The notes: generated from the letters alone by a model not told the origin. A stretch of DNA of 64,000 nt from Actinotalea soli (GCF_017565425.1 NZ_JAGEMK010000003.1:62001-126000), one strand, 5' to 3'. Positions 34,419-43,569 are shown, counted from the first letter of the stretch. A program made the numbers and translations.

Positions 34419-35825
34419 TCAGGCCTTGGCGGCCTCGTCCTCCTCGGCCGGGACGTCCTCGGCGGGCCCGTCGGCCTCGGCCTGGGCGGCGGCGACAGCG
34501 GCCTCGACCTCGGCCTGCGCCGCCGCGACGGCGTCCTGGGCATCGTCCTCGTCGGAGCCGATGAACTCGGTCAGGTCGACCTCGGCTCCCGAGCCGTCGA
34601 CGACCTTGACCTGGCGCAGCGCCACGGCCACGGCCTTGGAGCGGCCGACCTCGGCGACCATCGCCGGGATCTGGCCCTGCTCGTCGACCGTCTTGATGAA
34701 GGTGTTCGGGTCCATCTGGTACTGCCGCGAGGCGTTCACCAGGTACTCGAGCAGCTCGTTCTGGGCCACCTTGACCTCGAGCTTCTCGGCGAGGGTGTCC
34801 AGGAGGATCTGCGTCGCGAGGGCCTCGCGCGCCTGCTCCGTCACCTCGGTGCGGTGCTCCTCGTCCTCGAGGCGGCTCTCGGACTCGAGGTGGCGGTGCA
34901 CCTCGGCCTCGACGACCCCGTTCGGGATCGGGATCTCGAGGTCACCCTGGAGCTTCTCGAGGAGCAGGTCCCGGGCCTGGACCGCCTGGTCGGAGGCCTT
35001 GGCCTTGCTGGCCTGCTCGCGCAGGTCCGCACGGAGCTCGTCGATCGTGTCGAACTCGCTCGCGAGCTGGGCGAACTCGTCGTCGGCCGCGGGGAGCTCG
35101 CGCTCCTTGACGGAGGTGGCGGTCACCGTGACCTGGGCGTTCTGGCCCTCGCGGTCCCCCCCGGCGAGGGCGCTCTCGAAGGTCGTGGTCTCCCCGGCCG
35201 AGAGCCCGACGAGGGCGTCGTCGAGCCCCTCGAGCATGTTGCCCGCGCCGATCTGGTAGGAGATCCCGCTGACGGAGTCGACCTCCTCGCCGTCGATGGT
35301 GGCCTTGAGGTCCAGCACGACGTAGTCGCCCTCGACGGCCGGCCGGTCGATGCCCACCAGGGTGCCGAAGCGCTCGCGCAGCGCGTCCTGGCGCGCGTCG
35401 ACGTCGGCCTCGGTGACCTCGACGTCGTCGACCGTGAGGGTGAGGGAGTCCAGGGCGGGGAGCTCGATCTCAGGACGCACCTCGACCTGCGCGGTGAAGC
35501 TCAGGCCACCCTCGGGGTCGGTGAGCGCAGGGATCTCGGTGACCTCGATCTCGGGCTGGCCCAGCGGGCGCAGGTCCGCCTCGGTCACGGCCTGGCGGTA
35601 GAAGCCGGCCATCCCGTCGTTGACGGCGTGCTCGATGACGGCTGCGCGGCCGACCCGCTGGTCGAGGATGCGCGGCGGGACCTTGCCCTTGCGGAAGCCG
35701 GGGATCTGAACCTGCGAGCCCATGTGCTGGTACGCGTGGTCGATGCTCGGCTTCAGCTCGTCGTGGGACACCTCGACGGTCAGCTTGACCGTGGTGGCAT
35801 CGATGGTCTCGACGGCGCTCTTCAC
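34419..35825 (-). CDS. tig: Trigger factor chaperone
   Basis: A 468-residue ribosome-associated chaperone and prolyl isomerase. The N-terminal ribosome-binding domain has [14 protein letters not shown], containing the GFRKG signature. The FKBP-like PPIase domain is around residues 150-245 ([38 protein letters not shown]), then a helical C-domain ends in an acidic Ala/Glu tail. GTG start at 35825 ([15 protein letters not shown]) with GGAG upstream. The tRNA-Pro, tig, clpP1, clpP2, clpX order is the common actinobacterial arrangement. Confidence 0.95.
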   Translation of the reverse strand: MKSAVETIDATTVKLTVEVSHDELKPSIDHAYQHMGSQVQIPGFRKGKVPPRILDQRVGRAAVIEHAVNDGMAGFYRQAVTEADLRPLGQPEIEVTEIPALTDPEGGLSFTAQVEVRPEIELPALDSLTLTVDDVEVTEADVDARQDALRERFGTLVGIDRPAVEGDYVVLDLKATIDGEEVDSVSGISYQIGAGNMLEGLDDALVGLSAGETTTFESALAGGDREGQNAQVTVTATSVKERELPAADDEFAQLASEFDTIDELRADLREQASKAKASDQAVQARDLLLEKLQGDLEIPIPNGVVEAEVHRHLESESRLEDEEHRTEVTEQAREALATQILLDTLAEKLEVKVAQNELLEYLVNASRQYQMDPNTFIKTVDEQGQIPAMVAEVGRSKAVAVALRQVKVVDGSGAEVDLTEFIGSDEDDAQDAVAAAQAEVEAAVAAAQAEADGPAEDVPAEEDEAAKA

Positions 35826-35954
35826 AGCAGTGGTCTCCAACGGCTCGGATCGTCTCCACCGGGTCCTCCCGGCGGTGCGGGAGCGAGGACCGTTCGCCGA
35901 TCCCCGCTCTCCAGGGGCGTGCAGGCACGCAGGAGCGGCGCGCACGGCCCGTCG

Positions 35955-35960
35955 ATCCTA
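35955..35960 (-). promoter_or_regulatory. Candidate -10 of the tig promoter
   Basis: A minus-strand TAGGAT hexamer (TANNNT form) lies about 130 nt upstream of the tig GTG, between tig and tRNA-Pro. No clear -35 hexamer accompanies it. Confidence 0.4.
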
Positions 35961-36017
35961 CGGCACGCCCGTGCGCGGCGCCGACCTCGCCGCCGTGGGG
36001 CCCGCACCGGCACTGGG

Positions 36018-36091
36018 TCGGGATGACAGGATTTGAACCTGCGACCTTCCGCTCCCAAAGCGGACGCGCTACCAACCTGCGCCACATCCCG
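36018..36091 (-). tRNA. tRNA-Pro (TGG anticodon)
   Basis: A full cloverleaf on the minus strand. The acceptor stem pairs CGGGATG (5' end at 36091) with CATCCCG. The D-arm follows as GGCGCAGGTTGGTAGCGC, the anticodon stem-loop is TCCGC-TTTGGGA-GCGGA (anticodon TGG), and the T-loop is GGTTCAAATCC. Discriminator A is at 36018. The 3' CCA is not encoded exactly. Confidence 0.96.
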
Positions 36092-36100
36092 TGCCCGAGC

Positions 36101-36106
36101 AGCCTA
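36101..36106 (-). promoter_or_regulatory. Candidate -10 of the tRNA-Pro promoter
   Basis: A TAGGCT hexamer on the minus strand is placed about 10 nt before the mature tRNA 5' end, which fits a short 5' leader removed by RNase P. Confidence 0.5.
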
Positions 36107-36556
36107 GCCGCCCGCATCCGCGGCCAGCAGCGACCCGCACCGTCGCCGGACGGCGCCCGGTGCCGCCGGTGGCCTCGGATGCCGAGGAGATCCCGCCCGA
36201 CTCCTGCCCTTCCCCGGGCCGACGGCCGCCGCCCTCCCAAGATCGATCTCACATGCTGGAGTTAACTCTGTGCTCCATCTGCGTGAACAGGCACGCGAAC
36301 TGTCCTGATTTGCCCGAGGACTAAACGGCCGATCCGGACACCCCCTCAAGATCACCCGATTCATGCCTTGACCTGCGTCTTGAGTTCCTCGACCCGGGGT
36401 CACAGGATGTGTGACACCGCCAGGGTCCACCGGGCGGGACCGGTCACGACGAGCCACTGCCTGCCTCGACTGACCTCTGCCCGGGCCCTGCCCGACCCCC
36501 CTCGCCGACGGCGCCGAGAGAACCCACCAGCAACTCCGGCCCGCGAGGGGACCCCT
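36107..36556 (+). promoter_or_regulatory. Long AT-richer upstream region of the polysaccharide locus
   Basis: No gene is seen in these 450 bp between tRNA-Pro and the GT2 start. The middle (about 36240-36400) is clearly less GC-rich than its surroundings. It holds two inverted repeats: CTCAAGA (36345-36351) / TCTTGAG (36378-36384), and GTCACA-GGATG-TGTGAC (36399-36415). The second has the geometry of a dimeric-regulator operator. A GAGGGG ribosome site (36545-36550) precedes the GT2 GTG. A riboswitch was considered but no known consensus fits. Confidence 0.45.
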
Positions 36557-38122
36557 GTGTTCATCTTCCTGCTGCAAGTGCGGCACATGCTCGGCGACAG
36601 CAACGAGTACTACCTGTTCGCGGCCTTCTCCGCCCTGGTCTGGCTGCTCTGGATCCTCAAGGTCGTCCTGTCCCGGCGGTACCGCCCGTTCGTGGCCGCG
36701 CACCACGAGACGACCAGCGTCGTCGTGCCCGTCGTCGACGAGCCCGAGGACCTCTTCCGCGACGTCCTCGGCCGCATGGTCGAGCAGCAGCCGGGCGAGA
36801 TCATCGTGGTGATCAACGGGGCCCGCAACCCCGTCCTCGAGGCGGTGTGCGAGGAGTTCACCCCGCTCGTCCGGTGGGTGCACACGCCGATCCCCGGCAA
36901 GCGCAACGCCGTCAAGATCGGCACCGAGCTGTCGCGGTACGACATCACCGTCCTGGTCGACTCCGACACCGTCTGGACCCCGGGCGCCCTCGAGGAGCTG
37001 GTCAAGCCCTTCGCCGACGACCGCGTCGGCGGGGTCACGACCCGTCAGCGCATCCTCGAGCCCGAGCGCAGCTGGATCACCCGGTGGGCGGACTGGCTCG
37101 AGAACACGCGCTCGCTCTACTCGATGCCGGCGCAGAGCGTCCTCGGGCAGGTCGGCTGCCTGCCCGGCCGCACGATCGCCTTCCGCCGCAACATCCTCAT
37201 CCGCGTCATGGACCGGTTCATGACGGAGAAGTTCCTGGGTGTCTTCCTCGAGGTCTCGGACGACCGCACGCTGACGAACCTGACCCTCAAGGAGGGGTAC
37301 CGGACGGTCTACCAGCACACGAGCCTCGTCTACACGGACGCCCCGCTCAAGATCAAGAAGCTCTTCAAGCAGCAGCTGCGGTGGTCGCGGGGGTCGCAGT
37401 ACAACACCCTGCGGATGATGCCGTGGATGCTCGGGCACGCGCCCTGGCTGGCGGTCTTCTTCATCGCCGACATCCTGCTGCCGTTCCTGCTCATCGGGAC
37501 CATCGTCGGCTGGATCTACCGCGCCGTGTCGGGCACCGGGATCAACTTCTACCAGGCCATCCTCGAGACCTACGGCACCCAGGTGGGCTGGGTGTGGGTG
37601 ATCGGGCTCATGATCGCCTCCTCCGTGCTGAGCATGTCGATCCGCCAGATCCGCCACCTGCAGGAGAAGCCCTCGGACTTCTTCCGCCTGCCGATCTTCA
37701 TCATCACCGCGACCTTCTTCCTCATGCCGGTGCGCCTGATCGGCTTCTTCCGCCTGGGCCACGTGAGCGGCTGGGGCACCCGGGCCGGGGCGTACGCGGG
37801 CGGTGGGGTCGAGCCCGTCACGGACCGCTCCAGCGACGCCCTGCTGGACGAGCTCGAAGGGCTCAGCCAGGACGCACCCGTGGACGTGGTCGACCGGCCG
37901 GTCGTCGCACGCGGCACCGACCCGGCCCCCGCCCCTGCGGGGGACCGTGCCGCCCCCGGCCTGGACGGGGTCGCCGTCGCGACCCGTACCCGGCGCGAGA
38001 CGCGCACGGCCCCGGCTCCGGCCACCGCCCCCGCGAAGTCCCGGCGGTGGAACCCGCTCGCCGGCATCCCGTACCTGATCGGCTTCACGATCTTCTTCCT
38101 GGAGGCACTCCTCTATGTCTGA
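36557..38122 (+). CDS. Processive GT2 glycosyltransferase, hyaluronan-synthase-like
   Basis: A 521-residue membrane glycosyltransferase. One N-terminal helix (about 15-35) precedes a cytosolic GT2 domain with Asp135-Ser-Asp137 (VDSDT), a DDRTLTN motif at 235-241 and QQLRW at 272-276. At least three C-terminal helices follow (AVFFIADILLPFLLIG, WVIGLMIASSVLSM, IFIITATFFLMPVRL), and a last helix ends the protein after a Pro/Ala-rich linker. The DDRxLTN plus QxxRW pair is typical of hyaluronan synthases and NodC-like enzymes. GTG start with GAGGGG 6 nt upstream. It overlaps the GH26 gene by 8 bp. A uronic-acid polymer is inferred from the UDP-sugar dehydrogenase in the locus; the polymer is unknown. 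Confidence 0.87.
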   Translation: MFIFLLQVRHMLGDSNEYYLFAAFSALVWLLWILKVVLSRRYRPFVAAHHETTSVVVPVVDEPEDLFRDVLGRMVEQQPGEIIVVINGARNPVLEAVCEEFTPLVRWVHTPIPGKRNAVKIGTELSRYDITVLVDSDTVWTPGALEELVKPFADDRVGGVTTRQRILEPERSWITRWADWLENTRSLYSMPAQSVLGQVGCLPGRTIAFRRNILIRVMDRFMTEKFLGVFLEVSDDRTLTNLTLKEGYRTVYQHTSLVYTDAPLKIKKLFKQQLRWSRGSQYNTLRMMPWMLGHAPWLAVFFIADILLPFLLIGTIVGWIYRAVSGTGINFYQAILETYGTQVGWVWVIGLMIASSVLSMSIRQIRHLQEKPSDFFRLPIFIITATFFLMPVRLIGFFRLGHVSGWGTRAGAYAGGGVEPVTDRSSDALLDELEGLSQDAPVDVVDRPVVARGTDPAPAPAGDRAAPGLDGVAVATRTRRETRTAPAPATAPAKSRRWNPLAGIPYLIGFTIFFLEALLYV

Positions 38123-39947
38123 GACCACGACCACCCAGTTCCACCCGAGCCAGTGGTGGACCAGCTCAGGCCTGAGCGCCAAGGGGAAGATCGGCACGGC
38201 TGCGGTCGCCCTGAGCCTGCTCCTCGTCACCGCCGTCGTGTGGACCTCGCCCACGATCGACATCAGCTCGGCCGACGAGCTCCTCAGCGTCGAGATGACC
38301 GAGGAGGAGCGCCTGCGCGCCGAGGTCGCCCAGCTCCGAGCCGAGCTCGACGCCCAGGACGAGAGCGACTACGTCGCGCTGCTCGAAGGGCCCCAGGAGG
38401 GCAAGGACTCCGGCGCGCTGCTCGCGCCGCCGGCGACCTCGCGGTCGGGGTCCCGGTCCGGTGACTCCGGGTCCTCGGGCGCAGGCACCACGACCGCGGG
38501 CTTCTCCGGGTCGGGCACCAGCTCCTCGGGCGCCCCGGACTCCTCGGGCGCGCCGGGGGGCGGGGCCTCGTCCTCGGACGGACCTGCCAACCCGAGCAAC
38601 CCGCCCCTGCCCGACGGGCCGAGCACCCCTCCCGCCACGCCGGGCAAGCCCGGCACGCCGAAGCCCAAGCCCGTGACCGCGCCCTCCAAGGCCGAGCTCG
38701 TGTCCCCCTCGGAGCGCTACTACGGGATGTACACCGCGCAGTCCCCCTTCAACTGGGCCGTCTTCGACGACGTCGCCAGCAAGACGGGGGTCCTTCCGGA
38801 CCTCGTCGGCTACTTCGACGGCTGGGACCGCAACTTCCGGCCGCACGCCGTGACCCGCGCCTGGGAGCGGGAGATGCTCCCCGTGCTGACCTGGGAGTCC
38901 CGCCCCTTCTCGGCCGCGAACGACCAGGTCAACGAGCCCGACTACTCGCTGCCCAAGATCATCGACGGTGAGTTCGACAGCTACCTGCGCCGGTACGCCC
39001 GCGACGTCGCCGCCCTCGGTCTGCCGCTGGGGATCCGCCTCAACCACGAGATGAACGGCGTCTGGTACCCGTGGTCGGAGGTCGACGGCCAGGGCAACTC
39101 GATCAACGGCAACAGCGAGGGCGACTTCGTCGAGATGTGGCGCCACGTGCACGACATCTTCGAGGAGGAGGGCGCAGGGGACCTCGTCATCTGGATCTGG
39201 GCTCCCAACATCGTCAACAACCTGCCCGCGGCCCTCCAGGGCCCCGCGACCCTCGAGCGCCTGTACCCCGGGGACGAGTACGTCGACTGGGTGGGACTCT
39301 CGGGGTACTACCGGCCGCCGTACCGCGCGGACCAGACGCCGACCTTCTCGTACACCTTCGACCGCAGCCTGGACCAGCTCCGTGACCTGACCGACAAGCC
39401 CATCCTCCTGGCCGAGATCGGCGCCTCCGAGGTCGGCGGGCAGAAGCCGGCGTGGGTGACGAGCTTCTTCGAGGGGCTCACCCAGCCCAAGAACGCCGAC
39501 GTCCTGGGGTTCGCCTGGTTCAACCTCGCGGTCACGACCTACTCGGGTGGTGAGCGGGTGACCAACGACTGGCGGGTCGACTCGCGGCGGGACTCCCTCG
39601 CGTCCTTCGTGCGCGGCCTCGCGGACCCCCGCACGCGGATGGGCGGCTCGCCCTTCCCTGCGGTCGCCGCGGCATCGGCACCGGTCGAGGCCCCTCCCGC
39701 CGAGGTGGGGACCGCCGCGTCCCCTGGCCTTCCGGCCGACTCCTCCACAGAGGACGAGGACGCAGGACCGGAGGCCGGCCGACCCGCCGGCGAGGACGGG
39801 GCACCGGCCGAGGACGCCACGGCCTCGGAGCGCGAGGGCGCGGAGGACGACGAGGGCACGGACCCCACCGGGGACGAGGAGACGGCCCGGGCCCCGGCAC
39901 CGACCGCGACCCCCGAGGCAGCAGCCACCGCCGGGGCCCGGCCATGA
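38115..39947 (+). CDS. Membrane-anchored GH26 glycoside hydrolase with disordered linkers
   Basis: A 610-residue protein. A single membrane anchor lies at about 25-47 (KIGTAAVALSLLLVTAVVW), then a short acidic coiled-coil-like stretch (EEERLRAEVAQLRAELDAQ). A Gly/Ser/Pro-rich linker (about 100-190) follows, then the GH26 catalytic domain (about 195-500). The acid/base Glu312 (RLNHEMNGVWYPW) and nucleophile Glu434 (ILLAEIGASE) are present. The last 110 residues are a low-complexity Glu/Ala/Pro tail. GH26 enzymes cut beta-mannans and related glucans. Coupling to a processive synthase suggests trimming or releasing the nascent polymer, like the glycanases that accompany cellulose or alginate synthases; that role is inferred. 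Confidence 0.85.
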   Translation: MSETTTTQFHPSQWWTSSGLSAKGKIGTAAVALSLLLVTAVVWTSPTIDISSADELLSVEMTEEERLRAEVAQLRAELDAQDESDYVALLEGPQEGKDSGALLAPPATSRSGSRSGDSGSSGAGTTTAGFSGSGTSSSGAPDSSGAPGGGASSSDGPANPSNPPLPDGPSTPPATPGKPGTPKPKPVTAPSKAELVSPSERYYGMYTAQSPFNWAVFDDVASKTGVLPDLVGYFDGWDRNFRPHAVTRAWEREMLPVLTWESRPFSAANDQVNEPDYSLPKIIDGEFDSYLRRYARDVAALGLPLGIRLNHEMNGVWYPWSEVDGQGNSINGNSEGDFVEMWRHVHDIFEEEGAGDLVIWIWAPNIVNNLPAALQGPATLERLYPGDEYVDWVGLSGYYRPPYRADQTPTFSYTFDRSLDQLRDLTDKPILLAEIGASEVGGQKPAWVTSFFEGLTQPKNADVLGFAWFNLAVTTYSGGERVTNDWRVDSRRDSLASFVRGLADPRTRMGGSPFPAVAAASAPVEAPPAEVGTAASPGLPADSSTEDEDAGPEAGRPAGEDGAPAEDATASEREGAEDDEGTDPTGDEETARAPAPTATPEAAATAGARP

Positions 39948-40082
39948 GCGGGTCCGTCGGGGCGAGGGCCGTCCTCGACCCCCGTCAGCCCCGACGCTCT
40001 ACCACCCGCACGACCACCCGAACCACTCAGCCGCGGTCCGTCACCGGCCGCACCTGCACCACCGCACCCACTGGAGGCTCCT

Positions 40083-41468
40083 GTGCCTGACCGTCCTGCT
40101 CCTGCCCGCAAGTCCACCTCCCGCACCTCGGCCAAGGCCACGCAGCCGCCACGGCTCAGCGTCATCGGCACCGGCTACCTCGGTGCCACCCACGCCGCCG
40201 CGATGGCCGCCCTGGGCTTCCAGGTCGTCGGTTTCGACACCGACCCCACCAAGGTCGCGGCCCTGAGCCTGGGCAAGGTGCCGTTCTACGAGCCCGGGCT
40301 CGACGAGCTCCTGGTCGAGCAGGTCGAGAGCGGTCGCCTGCGCTTCACCTCCGACGTCGCCGACGCCGTGGCCTCCTCCGACGTGCACTTCGTGTGCGTG
40401 GGGACGCCCCAGCAGGCCACGAGCCATGCGGCGAACCTGAGCCACGTGGAGGCCGCGGTCCGCGCGGTGGCCGAGAACCTCGTCGGGGACGCACTCATCG
40501 TCGGCAAGTCGACCGTGCCCGTGGGGACCGCCAGCCGGCTCCGTGGGCTCCTCGCCGAGACCGCACCGGCGGGGGTGCGGGCCGAGCTGGTCTGGAACCC
40601 CGAGTTCCTGCGCGAGGGCAAGGCCGTCCAGGACACCCTGCACCCGGACCGCGTCGTCGTCGGCGGGGCCAGCGCCCGCGCCGAGGAGCTGCTGCGCACG
40701 GTCTACGCCCAGCCCGTGGCCGAGGGAGCCCCCTTCATCAGCTGCGACCTCCCGACGGCCGAGCTGGTCAAGGTCAGCGCCAACGCCTTCCTCGCGACCA
40801 AGATCTCCTTCATCAACGCGATCGCCGGGGTCTGCGAGGCGGCGGGGGCCGACGTGACCGTCCTGGCTGACGCCCTGGGGCACGACGTGCGGATCGGTCG
40901 GCAGTTCCTCGACGCAGGTCTCGGTTTCGGCGGCGGCTGCCTGCCCAAGGACATCCGGGCCCTGATGCACCGTGCGGGCGAGCTCGGGGCGCACCACGCC
41001 TCGCGGCTGCTCCAGCAGGTGGACGAGATCAACATGGGCCAGCGCGAGCGCGTGATCGCCATGGCGACGGAGGCCTGCGGCGGCTCGGTCCTGAACCGGC
41101 GCATCGGCGTGCTCGGGGCAGCGTTCAAGCCCGACACCGACGACGTGCGCGACTCCCCCGCGCTCAACGTCGCCGCGGCCCTGCACCTGCGGGGCGCCCA
41201 GGTGACGGTCTTCGACCCGCAGGCCTCGGACACCGCCCGCCGGACCTTCCCGACCCTCGGTTACGCGGCCTCGGCCGAGGACGCCGTCCAGGGCACCGAC
41301 GTGGTGCTGCTGCTGACCGAGTGGCCCGAGCTGGTCGCGCTGGACGCCGGGCGCCTCGCGGCCCTCACGGCCACCGCCCGGGTGATCGACGCCCGCGGCA
41401 AGCTCGACGCCCAGGCGTGGCGGGCCGCGGGCTGGGAGTTCACGGGCCTCGGCCGGATCGCAGCCTGA
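40083..41468 (+). CDS. UDP-glucose/GDP-mannose dehydrogenase family protein
   Basis: A 461-residue nucleotide-sugar dehydrogenase. The NAD-binding start is SVIGTGYLGATHAAAMAALG, the YEPGLDELL segment is typical, and the catalytic Cys286 lies in FGGGCLPKDI. The C-terminal UDP-binding domain contains LGAAFKPDTDDVRDSPALN. It most likely makes UDP-glucuronate from UDP-glucose; GDP-mannuronate or UDP-ManNAcA synthesis are alternatives. GTG start with GGAGG 4-8 nt upstream. It is 135 bp downstream of the GH26 gene and is followed by a terminator hairpin, so it closes the polysaccharide locus. Confidence 0.88.
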   Translation: MPDRPAPARKSTSRTSAKATQPPRLSVIGTGYLGATHAAAMAALGFQVVGFDTDPTKVAALSLGKVPFYEPGLDELLVEQVESGRLRFTSDVADAVASSDVHFVCVGTPQQATSHAANLSHVEAAVRAVAENLVGDALIVGKSTVPVGTASRLRGLLAETAPAGVRAELVWNPEFLREGKAVQDTLHPDRVVVGGASARAEELLRTVYAQPVAEGAPFISCDLPTAELVKVSANAFLATKISFINAIAGVCEAAGADVTVLADALGHDVRIGRQFLDAGLGFGGGCLPKDIRALMHRAGELGAHHASRLLQQVDEINMGQRERVIAMATEACGGSVLNRRIGVLGAAFKPDTDDVRDSPALNVAAALHLRGAQVTVFDPQASDTARRTFPTLGYAASAEDAVQGTDVVLLLTEWPELVALDAGRLAALTATARVIDARGKLDAQAWRAAGWEFTGLGRIAA

Positions 41469-41534
41469 CGCCGTCCTCCGGTCCCGACCGAGCGGGACCG
41501 CGAGGTCGGCCTGGACGCAGACCCAGGCTCTCGG

Positions 41535-41563
41535 GCGCCGGGGCGGCTACGGCCCCCCGGCGC
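41535..41563 (+). terminator. Terminator of the polysaccharide locus
   Basis: A 9-bp stem, GCGCCGGGG / CCCCGGCGC, with an 11-nt loop lies 66 nt beyond the dehydrogenase stop and before tRNA-Gly. Confidence 0.55.
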
Positions 41564-41591
41564 TCGGGCGTGGGCACCGGCCTGCACCGGG

Positions 41592-41597
41592 TACCCT
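41592..41597 (+). promoter_or_regulatory. Candidate -10 of the tRNA-Gly promoter
   Basis: A TACCCT hexamer lies 33 nt before the tRNA 5' end. The assignment rests on the TANNNT form and position only. Confidence 0.35.
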
Positions 41598-41630
41598 GGT
41601 GCGCGCCGTCCTCGGGTGACCGGGGGCAGT

Positions 41631-41701
41631 GCGGGCGTAGCTCAATGGTAGAGCCCCAGTCTTCCAAACTGGCTACGCGGGTTCGATTCCCGTCGCCCGC
41701 T
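41631..41701 (+). tRNA. tRNA-Gly (TCC anticodon)
   Basis: The acceptor stem pairs GCGGGCG with CGCCCGC. The D-arm is AGCTCAATGGTAGAGC, the anticodon loop is CTTCCAA (anticodon TCC), and the T-loop is GGTTCGATTCC. Discriminator T is at 41701 and a genomically encoded CCA follows at 41702-41704. Confidence 0.97.
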
Positions 41702-41717
41702 CCACGGACCGTCGTCA

Positions 41718-41747
41718 TTGCCGACGGCGCGTCCTAGCCGCTAGCGT
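41718..41747 (+). promoter_or_regulatory. Promoter of the cysK leader transcript
   Basis: TTGCCG (41718-41723) and TAGCGT (41742-41747) are spaced by 18 nt, a good housekeeping-type promoter. Transcription would begin near 41754, about 25 nt before the leader peptide ATG. The promoter of the leader at 43795 has the same layout (TTGCCA, 18 nt, TACCGT). Confidence 0.6.
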
Positions 41748-41778
41748 CAGTCATCCCACGACGACGGAAGGACCAGCG

Positions 41779-41844
41779 ATGACCCTCGCCACCTCCGTCC
41801 TGGTGCGCGCCGTGGTCGGCGCCCCGTCGTGTCGGTGTCTGTAG
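41779..41844 (+). CDS. Cysteine leader peptide upstream of cysK-cysE
   Basis: A 21-codon ORF, too short for ordinary gene finding, with a GGAAGGA ribosome site 5 nt before the ATG. It ends GAPSCRCL, giving two Cys codons within the last four positions before TAG. It lies 198 nt upstream of cysK in the same direction. The arrangement matches the polycysteine leader ORFs of mycobacterial cysteine genes, where Cys starvation stalls the ribosome and relieves attenuation. Translation and function here are inferred. Confidence 0.7.
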   Translation: MTLATSVLVRAVVGAPSCRCL

Positions 41845-41901
41845 AGCGCTGGCCCTGACCCCTGCGGTCACCCTGCCGTCCCGCGACGGCCCACCAGCGC
41901 T
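41845..41901 (+). promoter_or_regulatory. Attenuator-like hairpin directly after the cysK leader ORF
   Basis: The arm AGCGCTGG (41845-41852) begins at the nucleotide after the leader stop codon and pairs with CCAGCGCT (41894-41901). Nested inside is CCGTC-CCGC-GACGG (41876-41889). A ribosome on the Cys codons or at the stop would block the outer stem. The GCGCTGG/CCAGCGC core recurs in the leader at 43862-43941. Confidence 0.6.
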
Positions 41902-42042
41902 CGGCCCCGTGCGCGCCCCCGGCGCCGACCTGCAGCCCGAGGCAGGACCCTGCAAGATCGTCCAGGTGGAATGCCCACGCCCGGACGACCGTTCCACCCG
42001 ACGACCACCGCGCCCCAGGCGCCCAGTGAGACGAGGACTTCC

Positions 42043-42978
42043 ATGGCCCGCATCTACGACGACGTGACCGCGCTCGTTGGCAACACCCCTCTGGTCCGCC
42101 TCAACCGCGTGACCGAGGGCGCCGGCGCGACCGTCGCCGCCAAGCTCGAGTTCTACAACCCGGCGAACTCGGTCAAGGACCGCATCGGCGTGGCGATCAT
42201 CGACGCCGCCGAGGCCTCGGGCCAGCTGCCCGCAGGCGGCACGGTGGTCGAGGCCACCAGCGGCAACACCGGCATCGCCCTCGCGATGGTCGGCGCCGCA
42301 CGGGGCTACGACGTCGTGCTGACCATGCCCGAGACGATGTCCAAGGAGCGTCGAGCCCTGCTGCGGGCCTTCGGTGCCGAGCTCGTGCTCACCCCGGGGG
42401 CCGAGGGCATGAAGGGCGCCGTGGCCAAGGCCGAGGAGATCGTCGGCCAGCGTCCGGGGGCCGTCCTGGCCCGGCAGTTCGCCAACGAGGCGAACCCGGC
42501 GATCCACCGCGCGACGACCGCCGAGGAGATCTGGGCGGACACCGACGGCGCGGTCGACATCGTCGTGGCGGGCATCGGCACGGGCGGCACCATCACGGGC
42601 GTGGGGCAGGTGCTCAAGGAGCGCAAGCCCGGTGTGCAGATCATCGCCGTCGAGCCGGCCGAGTCCCCGATCCTCAACGGGGGCCAGCCCGGCCCGCACA
42701 AGATCCAGGGCATCGGCGCGAACTTCGTGCCCGAGATCCTCGACACCTCGGTCTACGACGAGGTCATCGACGTGGACGCCGAGACCTCGGTGCGGGTCGC
42801 CCGGGACACGGCGGCCCGCGAGGGCCTGCTGGTCGGGCTCTCCTCGGGTGCCGCGATCCACGCCGCGGTCGAGGTGGCCAAGCGCCCCGAGAACGCGGGC
42901 AAGCTGATCGTCGTCGTCGTGCCGTCCTTCGGCGAGCGCTACCTGACGTCGATCCTCTACGCCGACCTCCTGGACTGA
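42043..42978 (+). CDS. cysK: Cysteine synthase (O-acetylserine sulfhydrylase)
   Basis: A 311-residue PLP enzyme that makes L-cysteine from O-acetylserine and sulfide. The Schiff-base lysine is Lys45 (PANSVKDR), the substrate loop is TSGNTG near 72-77, and [10 protein letters not shown] binds the PLP phosphate. The start at 42043 ([11 protein letters not shown]) has a GAGGA site; an upstream in-frame ATG is rejected. It is followed 6 bp later by cysE and preceded by the leader peptide and hairpin, so attenuation by cysteine supply is likely. Confidence 0.96.
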   Translation: MARIYDDVTALVGNTPLVRLNRVTEGAGATVAAKLEFYNPANSVKDRIGVAIIDAAEASGQLPAGGTVVEATSGNTGIALAMVGAARGYDVVLTMPETMSKERRALLRAFGAELVLTPGAEGMKGAVAKAEEIVGQRPGAVLARQFANEANPAIHRATTAEEIWADTDGAVDIVVAGIGTGGTITGVGQVLKERKPGVQIIAVEPAESPILNGGQPGPHKIQGIGANFVPEILDTSVYDEVIDVDAETSVRVARDTAAREGLLVGLSSGAAIHAAVEVAKRPENAGKLIVVVVPSFGERYLTSILYADLLD

Positions 42979-42984
42979 ACCCGC

Positions 42985-43569
42985 ATGCTGCGCCTGCGCC
43001 GCTTCCTCGCCCTCCTGGGTGAGGACCTCGACGCCGCCCGACGACGGGACCCCGCCGCTCGGTCGCGCACCGAGGTGGCCCTGGGCTACCCGGGGGTCCA
43101 CGCCGTGTGGGCGCACCGTGTCGCGCACCGCATGTGGCGCGAGCCAGGCCTGCGCCTGCCCGCCCGCCTGCTCTCGCAGGCGGTGCGGGCGGCGACGGGG
43201 ATCGAGATCCACCCGGGGGCCCAGCTCGGTCGGCGTCTGTTCATCGACCACGGGATGGGTGTCGTCGTCGGCGAGACCTCCCTGGTGGGCGACGACGTCG
43301 TGCTCTTCCACGGAGCGACCCTGGGCGGCCGGGCCATGCGCCGGGGCAAGCGGCACCCGACGCTGGGGGACGGCGTGGTGGTGGGGGCCGGGGCCAAGAT
43401 CCTCGGCCCCGTGTGGATCGGGGACGGCGCCCAGATCGGCGCCAACGCGGTCGTCGTCAAGGACGTCCCGCCGGGGTCCGTCGCGGTCGGGGTCCCGGCC
43501 GTCGTGCGGCAGCGCCCCCAGCACTCGCCCGTGGCCGACCTGGTCGAGGACCCGGCCATCTACATCTGA
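42985..43569 (+). CDS. cysE: Serine O-acetyltransferase
   Basis: A 194-residue left-handed beta-helix acyltransferase that makes O-acetylserine for CysK. The [28 protein letters not shown] hexapeptide region (in pieces), LFHGATLGG and [20 protein letters not shown] are typical. It is the short form without the long N-terminal domain of the E. coli enzyme. It ends in YI, consistent with the Ile-terminated tail by which CysE docks into CysK. It is co-transcribed with cysK. Confidence 0.94.
   Translation: MLRLRRFLALLGEDLDAARRRDPAARSRTEVALGYPGVHAVWAHRVAHRMWREPGLRLPARLLSQAVRAATGIEIHPGAQLGRRLFIDHGMGVVVGETSLVGDDVVLFHGATLGGRAMRRGKRHPTLGDGVVVGAGAKILGPVWIGDGAQIGANAVVVKDVPPGSVAVGVPAVVRQRPQHSPVADLVEDPAIYI

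Noticed and set aside
36230-36420. Possible cyclic-di-GMP, c-di-AMP or SAM riboswitch upstream of the GT2 gene
   Set aside because: No known riboswitch core motif could be matched by eye; only the two inverted repeats are reported. An Infernal scan would decide.
38430-38680. Repetitive GC-rich stretch in the GH26 gene considered as a repeat array or CRISPR-like element
   Set aside because: It is in frame and encodes an irregular Gly/Ser/Pro/Ala linker; there are no regular spacers or identical repeats.
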